Shown here: in pieces, positions 44,121-53,223 of the stretch
Numbering within the stretch: the first letter of the stretch is position 1
Layout: every line of letters begins with the position of its first letter
Assembly: GCA_002007465.1 (NCBI GenBank)
Contig: LNAC01000036.1
Span: 6,217,852-6,281,851, forward strand
Length of the DNA stretch: 64,000 bases
Reading direction: 5' to 3'
From: Ailurus styani
Taxonomy: Eukaryota; Chordata; Mammalia; Carnivora; Ailuridae
Translations under genes and position numbers: made by a program
The notes under the pieces: generated by a model
What the model saw: only the letters and a program-made list of their open reading frames with translations
The model's database searches: none
What the model was told of the DNA's origin: nothing

Positions 44121-45476
44121 CAGGCCCCAGGATTTTCTAAAGAAATACAAAGTGGCGAGGACCTGCCTAGACAGGAGAGTAAATGCTGAAGTACACAGCC
44201 CTCAAACAGAAGTAGTAATAGTAACAGTAGTTGTAATAATTGGAGCTACACAAAACCATTCTGGAGAAAACAGAGCTTCAGATACACACTACCCTACTGT
44301 TAAGTTCCCAGAAGTCAAATTAGCAGGGTAAGTACAACTGAGCTAGATCAAGTACATTTCCACCATGACAAAGGCAGGTGGCCAAAGATGACAGCACAGA
44401 ATATAGCAAGAAGACTCAATTGGGTGTGGGGGGGGGGGAGCTGGGTACTGTAAGTCCTTTTTTTTTTTTAAATTATTATACTAAAAACAGTCAAAACAAG
44501 GACTTGATAGATGATTCTCTGTACTCTTCATGCAGCCAGCTTATTAATGCTAACAATCCTGGTAACTCTTATAGAAAACAGATGCTTCGATATTTCATTC
44601 CCACCTCCTGCTAAAATGCACATAGGACACAGGACCCATCCTGTCTGAAACCTTTGGGTCCTCAACGCATTTATGCTCATCCCCAGAGCCAAAACATTCT
44701 TGGTAGGTTAAAGAAAGAAAAGCGTCTCTAAATGGCTGTGGTACATCTTGTTCCACTGTCCCAACCCCTGACAGTGACCCGGGGAGCTTTTACTCTTACC
44801 ATTTATGCTTATTTTCACCTCAAATCGATTCCATTAACTTCCCAGGAATCTCAGAGGGCCCAGCCAGGCATTCAGGACTTGGAGAATAACGAAAACAAAG
44901 CATATTCTGCTTCATATCAACAGTGGGATTCACGACTGTGGGACACAGCGCTGTTTGGATCTCCAGCCCAAGTGGGACACAGCAGATCTAGCACGCGGCT
45001 TGCTTTTTTTCCAAGAATTGCTTTCATTGAAGAAAAGCAGACTCGCAACCAGAAATAACAAACCTTTCCAACATAAAAGATAAATACGCGGCCCCCTGCT
45101 TCCGCCTGCCCTTTGCCTGGTGCCTCTGACACCAGCAGCTTAGCAGTAATATTTTGCTAACTATCAAAACTTGGATTCATTTCATTTGCAGATGGGGACC
45201 CCTATTGGTATGAAAAAAATCCCAGGGAAAATGGAAACGAAGCACAGCCTTCTTAACCAAATATGCCTGAACCTACCAATAAAAAGATGCAACACCCGCA
45301 ATTCCAGTTCACCAAGAGAAACGGAGTTGAAATCCTTTCCTCCCACCTGCACCAGCACTCCTCCACCCCCAGGAAAGCCTGATCGCCCGCCATGCCCCCC
45401 CAAAACCAGGCTCTGAAGTTCACCCCCTCGCACCCCCTGCAGGGGTCCGCACGTGCACACGCACGCTCCCCTCCAG
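44121..45476. other. Unique sequence with a G run and a T run
   Basis: A G run at 44428-44439 and a T run at 44458-44470. No repeat family or exon supported up to 45.4 kb. Confidence 0.3.
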
Positions 45477-45575
45477 CTGCCTGTGTCGCCGAGGCTGCAG
45501 TCCATCTCTTTGCTGACAGATCTCCGTGTTGGGCAGGATTTCCAATCCTTCATGACTATCTATTTGTCACTGCAG
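45477..45575 (+). other. Exon-like segment, 99 nt, weak candidate
   Basis: CTCCCCTCCAG ends at 45476 and CTGCAG|GTGAGT begins at 45570, framing 99 nt that is open and exactly divisible by three (33 codons). The predicted peptide is mixed hydrophobic and polar with a QSISLLTDLRVGQDFQS core. The minus strand is also open here and CpG-rich DNA gives such frames by chance. Family unknown. Confidence 0.18.
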
Positions 45576-46689
45576 GTGAGTGGTGGCACTCAGCCTGATC
45601 CCCAGCCACTTTCACAGTTACTTATCTGTCTTTATGGATTCATCCTGTGTGTCAAGCCAGCGCATAACAGCATTACTGTCAGGGTGACAAAACTGTCCCC
45701 AGAGTGCCACAAATGATTCTCTCTCCTTCTGGCTGCTAGCAGGGGAAACAGTGACACGGCCTCGCCTCCCTCATCCTTCTCCGGCTCCAGCCTGGTTCAG
45801 CACCTCCTCCTGCACGGAGGGCTGGCTCATGGGGGGTTCGGGGAAGAGGAGCCTGCAGGGGCTCAAGAAAATGATAAAGGACAAAGCGGGCAGGGTGAGT
45901 GTGAACAGCAGTGTTTCCGCCAAGGCACCCAAGCTCTTGTCGCCTTCTGCTCCTAGGCGAGGCCCCCGAGGAAGCCAGAGAGCGGGTCCTCCCTCCTCCT
46001 CCACTCCCAGGGCCTGGTACTTTCCCACCCCACCCGCAACCCCAAGCACACATCCGGTACTCAGTGAAGGGACCCAAAGGCTGCTAAGTGCCGGGCCTGG
46101 AAATCCAAACGGCGATGGGAGAGCTTTTCACGCTGTCGTTTTTCGAGCAGAAATATTAACTGGAACTAATAATCAATAACGATACTGAGGGTGCACTGGG
46201 TGTGCCAAATGATTTGTAATCATTTTCACGAGCCGACGGCTTCAAAAACCAACAGCTCATTTATTTCTCTTCTGTTTTTAAATGGAGCCCCCAGTTCCAT
46301 TTTCCTCCACAGGCTGCCTTCCAAATGTAATTCCGACAGCAACGTGGTGCCTGTGGCCATGTCGCTGGGGAGGAAGGTTTCTGCGTTTCCTTGACTGGAA
46401 TCCCACAAGAGCAGGGCCAGACTAACACATCAGGAGACAGAGTGTGTTTTTCTGGCCACCTGAAACTTGCTCGAGGATCCTATGTGACGACGTGGTAGTC
46501 CTCAACCATGTCCACAATCATTTCACTGGCCTGCCCGGAGCGACCTTCTAATGCCACTCCACGGTTTCATAGATCCCTCCAAAGTCAAGTTCAGTGGCGC
46601 ACAGCCCTGCTCACCGGGGCAGCCACCCCATCTTTGGGGGCTTCAGGAAGTGTTAGAAAAATAGATCGTCAACAAGACACTCTACTTAC
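45576..46689. other. Unique GC-rich then mixed sequence
   Basis: Around 45.75-46.05 kb both strands are open for about 100 codons because of GC content. On the minus strand 'catttt...cccctgcag' (plus 45856-45890) is an acceptor-like tract followed by a short frame to TGA at about 45771. I treat it as unproven. Confidence 0.25.
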
Positions 46690-46741
46690 CCAGGTGGGGT
46701 CGGGGATGAAGTTGAAGTCTGGTTGGAAGGCTTTGCTTTCC
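46690..46741 (-). other. Exon-like segment, 52 nt, weak candidate
   Basis: On the minus strand ACCTGG|GTAAGT (plus 46684-46695) is a near-consensus donor. A weaker acceptor TTTCAAAG lies 52 nt upstream. Two frames are open. One frame would supply the two-base overhang that the exon at 1316-1469 needs, which is compatible with but does not show a joint gene. Confidence 0.15.
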
Positions 46742-46787
46742 CTTTGAAAGGTCAACCGAAATACAAGTGCACGCATACGGGTGCACA

Positions 46788-46819
46788 AACACACACACAT
46801 GCACACATGAGCACACGCG

Positions 46820-46856
<37 letters not shown>
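46788..46856. repeat. (CA)n / (CG) alternating tract, Z-DNA type
   Basis: CA repeats interrupted by ATG and by CGCG groups, then a clean (AC)n run to 46856. Likely length-polymorphic. Confidence 0.93.
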
Positions 46857-46959
46857 TCCAGTTCAGGCGTGCCTCCAACTCCGCTTTGTTCTTATCCTGA
46901 TGAGTGCTCACCGTCTGAGTTTTTTTAAATAGGTTCAATCTGATTTCTGACACTGGAAA
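46857..46959. other. Short unique stretch
   Basis: Nothing recognised. Confidence 0.3.
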
Positions 46960-47760
46960 AACAAACCTAAAAGCAATTTAGAAAACACCTGCCCGTGAAG
47001 TCAGATGGCAAAATATCTAAAGCCTCTCTCGAAATCTGTGACCTCAGAGGGTGACATGGTTTGATGGGAAATTTAATGTAATAGGCTGCGAAAGCCAAGA
47101 GGCCTGTTGTCAGCAATGAAGTCTGAAAGTTAGCAGAATTAATAACACTGTACAATGGAAGAGCCCTCAAGGGACAAGGCTGCAGAACCAGGGCAGTGGG
47201 GAAAAATGACTTTTGAAGTCATTTCACTATGACATTCTGTCATCACTGCTAAACGGAAATAAAAAATCATCCGAATCACCACATGTTTCTTTGTGTGTCC
47301 TTCCCTTATCTAATATAAAGTAATAACACCCCGCCCAGGCTGGGAATGGACCCTCGAGGGATTCCGAGAGCTCCATTTTGAATCACTAAATGTAATAAGA
47401 ATAAATGCAAGTGGGAGTCTGTTTAGCAGAGAGTGATGCCTGGTCCGTTGCCCATCGAAAGCCAATAAATCTCAATGCTTCAACAAGAGATGAAAACGGT
47501 TATCTCATCATTGCAGTGCCAGGGCGAAATTTTCTCGGAGCCAGAGTATTTTTATGGATGATTTATGTCCGGGAAGGATAGTTATTTAGCAAAATGGCAG
47601 ATAATGATGAATAGAAAGTAAATATGAATAGCAGCAAGGGAGTGGTGCTTTGCTGCCGCAACAGACCAAACAAAATCCCTCCATAAAGTACATGCCACAC
47701 ATAATTGCCACTACACTGAAGCTAGCGTCCCTCTACGACTGGGAGTGAAATACAAATGAG
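46960..47760. promoter_or_regulatory. Strong candidate conserved non-coding block
   Basis: About 800 bp without a mobile element. Words include GGGAAATTTAATG, GAATTAATAACAC, TTTTTATGGATGAT, GATAATGATGAATAG and CACATAATTGCC. The absence of even old MIR or L2 traces over this length suggests constraint. Confidence 0.38.
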
Positions 47761-47844
47761 CCCATCTGATTTAGTAAGTGATTGCTCTTTGTTGTTCTAG
47801 AATACATGCCCCAGGGGTCTGCTAATTTTTCTTGAAAGCATCCT

Positions 47845-48115
47845 CGGTGTGTAGAGACTCGTAGTTACGAGCACAGGCTTTGAGCTGCCTTGATGGGTTC
47901 GAATCCCAACACAGCTGCCTAGTTGGTAGACCCGGGTAAGTTCCTTCCCCGTCCCAACCCTCAGTTTCCCCAGCTGTACCACGAAGATGGCACTATGGGC
48001 CTCTCAGGCCGGCGGTAAGGACTGAGCAGGGGACCCTGGCGTAGAGAGCTGAGCACGACTCTTGGCACAGAGTGAACACTACGGAAGCACGCGCTATTAG
48101 TTCTCGCCATCACTG
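47845..48115 (+). mobile_element. MIR remnant, plus strand, full length
   Basis: 'gagactcgtagttacgagca', 'caggctttgagctgccttga', 'gggttcgaatcccaacacag', 'ctcagtttccccagctgtac', 'gactcttggcacagagtgaa' and 'agcacgcgctattagttc' cover the whole MIR consensus. The tRNA-like B box GGTTCGAATCC is still visible. Confidence 0.9.
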
Positions 48116-48580
48116 TGAGTCAGGGACCAGCTACCCGGGGAACTACGGATTACTCTTTGAATTTTCTCCACTCCTGTGCATTCACGGAATCTTCTGGGTG
48201 AGCCCAGAGTTAATATTCGAAAAGGAGGAAGGGGTCTGAGTGAGGTTTTGCAGCCTGCTTGCGTGGAGCGCAGCGTCCACCCAGCACATTTTTTTCATCA
48301 TGCCACCATCGCTGCCTTAATTCTCAAGGCATACGGAATGGCCACCTTATCAAGCTGGAAGAGAAGGAAGGAACAAAAGAAATTATTCATGGAGTTACAA
48401 TGCAAAGAAGTCTATTTTAAAAATAAACAGAACTGAGTTTTTGGAGCCTCTGAATAAAAGATAAGTTGCCCGCACACGGAATGTCAAAACGGAGTAGAAG
48501 GAAGGTATTTACCGCCACCTCCCCCCAAACACTTTTTTCTGTACTGAAGCTCTACACAAAGGGGGAAAAAAAAGCTAATT
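48116..48580. other. Unique sequence, nothing recognised
   Basis: No named repeat or exon. Confidence 0.3.
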
Positions 48581-48835
48581 ATAGTTTTAAATGTCCAAAA
48601 CGCCATGTCCACCAAAAGCCCGATGCTCATTAGTACTAGTAATTAACTTTACAACTGTCAACACAAACAGCACACCGGCTGACAGATAGTGAGTAGCTCT
48701 GAGGGTACTAATAAATCCGGAAATAACAACTTGACACACAGACGCACAAAAGGATGCAGGTGATAAGGAAATGTTGACATCAAATCTAATTATCTTCGGA
48801 ACGGCCAACTACAGCACGAGCCACAGTCACGCACG
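48581..48835. promoter_or_regulatory. Candidate conserved non-coding element
   Basis: Repeat-free, with TAGTAATTAACTTTAC, GTACTAATAAATCC and CAAATCTAATTATC. CTGACAGATAG at 48679-48689 is a TGACAG-type (TALE/MEIS) word. Composition-based call. Confidence 0.35.
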
Positions 48836-49460
48836 GTTATTGCGGTGACGGGCCCCACCGGAACGGCGCTTAACCGCCGCCCCCAACCCCGCCTTTACAA
48901 CCCTTGTCGGGGCTGCAGAGGACAATAACAAACAGGAGATTATAAGTGCCAGGACCCCTCCAAGTCAAAAATCCGGTGATGAATATGGGCTCAGCAAGGC
49001 ATGGCAGATTACCCCCTCACGAGTTCTAAAGCTGGGATGATATGTGACATTTTTATCAGGCACTTTCTCAGGAATGTCACCAAGAGGGAAAATAAAGGCC
49101 CAGCGTCGAGGCGCCTAGGTGAATTATGCAACTGTAATTGCCGATCATAACCTGATATGAGTTGAAATTGCTCTGTTTTCATATTGAGATAGCATAAAAT
49201 TGTCGGGAAATGCAATGGCTCCTTAATGTGGGCTAGATGAGTCTAATATTCTGATCATTTTTCACTCGGCTGCAAGGTAAATCGAGCTTCTTTAACACAG
49301 CCACTGTGGCCCAAGGCAATCGAGGGGCCCAGTTTTACACTTGAATTGAGCAAATATGTGTAAACTACGATTTTTCATATTTTCTGCATGCATAAGAAGA
49401 TGAAACATCTTTATCATCTGTATTGTCTGGCTGAGCTTATACAAAATATTAGTTTATCTG
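48836..49460. promoter_or_regulatory. Candidate conserved non-coding block
   Basis: A short CpG-bearing part (48836-48900) is followed by more than 500 bp of repeat-free AT-rich DNA, including CAGGAGATTATAAG, GTGAATTATGCAAC and GCAATGGCTCCTTAATG. Confidence 0.35.
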
Positions 49461-49624
49461 TCCTACTTTGGTTCATTCCATAAGCGAGACACATAGATCT
49501 GAAGGACAGGCAATATCCCTCCATATATAAAACAAGGCCATCTTTTATGCAGTCTCATTTCACAAGTTCTCCGATTTAAAACCACCACCACCAAAATCGA
49601 CGCAGTGGCAGCAGACAAAGGGAG
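49461..49624. other. Short unique stretch
   Basis: Leads into the CpG-dense patch, with a (CCA)n-like ACCACCACCACC at 49581. Confidence 0.3.
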
Positions 49625-49890
49625 AATTTTTTTTTTCCCGACGGGAGGACGAGGCGAAGGAAAGCGCTCGACGCGCCCGCCTCTTGCGTCCTTCTCCCGT
49701 TGGGGCACAGGAGCTGGGGAGACGCCGAAGAATCTCTGGCGTCTCTGCTCGATTGTGTCTCCCTTTTCCCACTTAAATCAGTTATGCCGGCAAGGGGATG
49801 GTATCAGCATTTTATTGCTTTCCCACTGCGGCCCGCGGCCGGCGGAAAAAGAATCTGTCGGCTTCCTTCCTCCTCGGATTTGGCCTGCAA
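49625..49890. promoter_or_regulatory. CpG-dense patch, island-like
   Basis: CpG is frequent here against a depleted background: at least twelve between 49638 and 49705 (CCGACGGGAGGACGAGGCGA, GCGCTCGACGCGCCCGC) and more to 49880 including GCGGCCCGCGGCCGGCGG near 49827. A short unmethylated patch of this kind could be a promoter, alternative first exon or enhancer. No TATA box or clear start was identified. Confidence 0.5.
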
Positions 49891-50785
49891 CCTGGGAGAA
49901 CTGTAATGCTTGACAGAAATGACTGGGGCTCTCCGGTGCCTGGTCCTGTCCCTTCTTGTCCCTGAGCCCCATTCCCCTAATGGGCAGAGGACGCAGGCCC
50001 CAGGGAGCTGCTGCTTGGTTTCAAAGTGAAATGTCCCCCTCCGTGACTTCTGCTTCTCCTCCCCAGGGCCCAGGCAGCCAGCGAGGCCATCTGTGTACAC
50101 GGCAAGCTCTGTGTAGCCTAGACGTTGAGGTCCTGGAAATGGGTCTCTTAATGAAGCAGCCATCACATAACGGCCACTAGAGCAGGGTCCCTCGGAAGAT
50201 GTGTTCCTTCCGCTGTGATTTGTGACTGACCATCGGTGTATCAGCACTTCGCTGGCTGGTGCCTGCATCTGCTCGGGATTCCTAGAAGTATTCCATCGCT
50301 AGGCCCGAGACGTGACTCATCCTCTTTCCACGTTCAGCCTCAAGCCACAGTGAAACGTGCATTTACACAGCCAGCAAATGTACGAGCATTAACATAATCT
50401 CGTGGGGTTTCTCTTCTTTTAGAGATAATCAAACAGCTTGTTTTTAATCAACAGACCCCTCGTTAATAGGGTGGTGAATGACAGAGAGGCCAGGGAGGAA
50501 AAAAGCGCAGTGACAGACTAGGACCGGCCGCTCCGACGGGGTCAAGTGCAGCCTGGGATGCCCTGAGCCCCGGGCCGAGAACTTGGGATAATCTGCCCTC
50601 TTCTCGAATGGCCCACCAGGTCCATCAGGAATCAGTGCTATATGAAGCGGCACCGAACACAGTTTGCTGCTGTCTAAATGTCAACGAAGCTAAGGTACAG
50701 TCAGGAAGAAGTGTTTTCTGTGGGGTATGTGTGCTGGGATGCTGGGGGGCTACACAGGAGACGACTCTGTCCGTTTTATGGCGCC
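49891..50785. other. Unique sequence, nothing recognised
   Basis: A 154-residue minus frame (49804-50268) spans the CpG patch edge. It has no motif or splice support. Confidence 0.3.
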
Positions 50786-50930
50786 CCCCCATTCCGATTC
50801 CCTCTGCTGTACACCCACTGTGCTTCTATGGATGGTGCTTCAGGACCCTAAGGTCCTCCAAGGCCTTATTTGTCTTGGCATCCCCCGCATCTAGCACGAT
50901 TCAACAAACACCTCTGGAATAAGTGGAGGA
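50786..50930 (+). mobile_element. Probable LINE-2 3' end, plus strand
   Basis: 'ggccttatttgtcttggcat', 'cccccgcatctagcacgatt' and 'caacaaacacctctggaata' resemble the end of L2. Diverged. Confidence 0.45.
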
Positions 50931-50954
50931 AGGGATGCTTCTGGTAATCAGCCA

Positions 50955-51350
50955 TTGTGTCTGTTATTTACTGCTGTGTAATAAATCACTCCCGGAATGA
51001 AGGACTTACAACAATGAGCGTTATTATCTAGTAGTTTCTGGGGGTCAGGAATTTGGGAGTTGGGTGGCTCGGGTCTCTTGTGAGGACGCAGTGAAACTAC
51101 CAGCTGGCACTGTGGTCATCCGAGGCTTGATTTGGGCTGGAAGATACACTTCCAAGGTCACTGGCGTGGCTGTTTGCTGGAGGCCTTGATGGCTCACAAC
51201 ATGGCAGTTGGCTTCCCCCAGAGTGAGTGGTCCAGAAAGAAAGAGATTGCAAGTGGCCACATTGCCTTTTATGAACTAACTGATCCCCTTATTCTCTTGG
51301 TCAGAAGCAAGCCAGCAAGTCTAGCCCGTATTGAAAGGGAGGGGATTACG
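50955..51350 (+). mobile_element. Old interspersed repeat, class uncertain (DNA element or LTR)
   Basis: The layout matches a common mammalian repeat: 'tactgctgtgtaataaatca', 'tttctgggggtcaggaattt', 'ggctcgggtctcttgtgagg', 'aaggtcactggcgtggctgt', 'caacatggcagttggcttcc', 'cagaagcaagccagcaagtc'. I cannot assign the family safely without alignment. No coding capacity. Confidence 0.65.
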
Positions 51351-51419
51351 TAAGGCCGTGACTATCGGGATGGGGGGCCATCCCGGCTGGTGACCACCGC
51401 TAGAGGCTAAGGTAACAGA

Positions 51420-51560
51420 TTCAACCAACACTGGCTGAGTTCCCTCTATGCAGCCGACCCCGCACTGGGTGCCAGGGATACGACGGCTGGTGGAAAGCGA
51501 GGTACAAGGCTCCCGCATTCCTAGACTTTACAGTCCTGCAGGGAAACCGGATGCTCAACA
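51420..51560 (-). mobile_element. LINE-2 3' end, minus strand
   Basis: 'tcaaccaacactggctgagt', 'ccccgcactgggtgccaggg', 'atacgacggctggtggaaag' and 'gactttacagtcctgcaggg' follow the reversed L2 tail. Confidence 0.7.
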
Positions 51561-53108
51561 ACCAGAGCATGAGAGCTGGGGCGGGGCGGCGGGGGGGGGG
51601 GGATTATGGTTACAACGCAGAAGCACAAAGCCCTCGGAGCTTAAGATACTTGAACGGCCAGTTAGACAGAATGCTTTTATGCAGGCTATTATCATGAGCT
51701 AGCCATCATTTTTGGCTTTTCCCCAAATAATTATACATTGTCCTGAAAATACAGTGCTATACTGTGACGGTGAGCCCTTCATAGGTACTAGGCATGAATC
51801 AGAGGTGGTTACCAGCCTCCTTTCTCCGATGAGGAACTTCGGGCCAGGAGCGCAAAGACTTTCTTGATTGCCACCACTGATCTTTAGAGAGAAAACGAGT
51901 CATAAGGGGAGAAGAAAATCTGCTTTCTGAACGCTGGAGATAGCCTTCCAATGGCTAGATAATGGGAGACTGAATTCTGCCCATACGTGACCTGAACCAA
52001 ACTAAACCAAAACAAAACCTTCCTGTAGTTTACTGGCTATTCTGTATCCTCCACATTTTTTTGTTTTTAAAGTAATACAAGATATGAGCACAAGTTTTTT
52101 CTGATTCTGTTTTTCTTGTTTTGTTCTGTTTTTTAATCCTGAGAATCGACCCCTTTCTTCCTAGGGGATCTTTATTGAATTGCAACACACTCGATATTAT
52201 TAAGAATTCTGATCAGAGGTAAACATGCAAAACACTCAGCCAAGGGGATTAGGACTCTTTGTTAGTGTTTACGTTATCTGTTTTTAATTCCTATATATCC
52301 TTTCTTTATCTCAGTGTTTCAACACTAATTGCAAAACAGCCCTCACTAACAGTAATGAGTCCCTGGACCTTTGCAGACCTCCAGACAGAGCTCAGTGTGT
52401 AGATAAGGCCTCCCTTTAACAAGGCTCGGTATCTGGATCAAGGTCTTTTACTGCTTTTCCACTTTCTTTTGCTCATCTGGCCTTCCAGAGGCTAAACCAG
52501 CTCACTAAATCATGGAGTTCAGGGTGATAGCTTAGTCAGCTAAGAGTCTAAACTCGGCTTAATCTATTGAAATGGATACGCTTGCTGTGCCTGGCTCCTT
52601 AAGATACTTCCTTACCTCAAGTGGAGCAAGACTGAGCATCAGTACACAAGAGCGCCAAGTCTACTGGTTCCGCAAGCAGGGCTTCATCCGAACTGGGCCC
52701 TGTCACCCAGTTAATCCTAGCTCGCTGGTAGGAACTGACAGTTGCTAAGTTAAACTTGTTCCACGTGATTTCAAAAATCTGAATGATCGTGCTGCATTTG
52801 GGGTAATGTTTTCCAAATTCTCCCCTGCACGGGAATCACAAAGTATCAGAGAAAGAGAATGAGCTCTTCCATCAACGGGGCTGGTTCAATGGCCATTTCT
52901 CCTGATTTTATTTATTTAGCAAGAGAGAAGCTACATTCTGTCTTCTCTTTCCTTTATCCCCCATTTCCCACTCAGCCATTCCTATGATCACAAATATCTT
53001 TTGCTCTTTTTGCGCTGCCCACTCACCTACACATTAAAATGGTACCTAGTTCATCTTCCTGTCTTGTCTCTTCCTGTAGCCCCTTTCCAGAGACTTAATT
53101 CAGAGACT
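51561..53108. other. Unique sequence with a G run
   Basis: A G run at 51591-51602. A weak reversed-MIR word near 51824 ('tccgatgaggaacttcggg'). Long AT-rich unique parts at 51.9-52.3 kb. A minus-strand GTAAGG donor-like site near 52607-52612 has no credible exon. Confidence 0.3.
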
Positions 53109-53121
53109 GTTGCTAAGCAAC
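53109..53121. promoter_or_regulatory. RFX-type X-box-like palindrome
   Basis: GTTGCTAAGCAAC is a perfect inverted pair of six-base arms around one A. It fits the RFX consensus GTNRCC...RGYAAC with one mismatch in the left half. Confidence 0.45.
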
Positions 53122-53209
53122 GATACATCAGAGCAGCCACTCACCAACCACTAATTGTCCTCAGCACTTTAGCCTTATAAATCTGGACAGCCTGCAACAA
53201 TGGCAAGGA
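53122..53209. other. Spacer between the RFX-type sites
   Basis: Contains AACCACTAATTGTCC and GCCTTATAAATCTG words, repeat-free. Confidence 0.25.
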
Positions 53210-53223
53210 GTTGCCATGGCCAA
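53210..53223. promoter_or_regulatory. Second X-box-like site
   Basis: GTTGCCATGGCCAA matches the ideal X-box GTTGCCATGGCAAC except at three of the last four positions. It lies about 90 bp from the first site. Confidence 0.4.

Noticed and set aside
45736..46179. Paired long frames on both strands
   Set aside because: Both strands open over the same GC-rich stretch points to composition, not coding. A minus-strand acceptor-like tract there is noted in the features but has no partner.
49804..50268. 154-residue minus-strand open frame
   Set aside because: Runs through the CpG patch edge; open because of low stop density, no motif.
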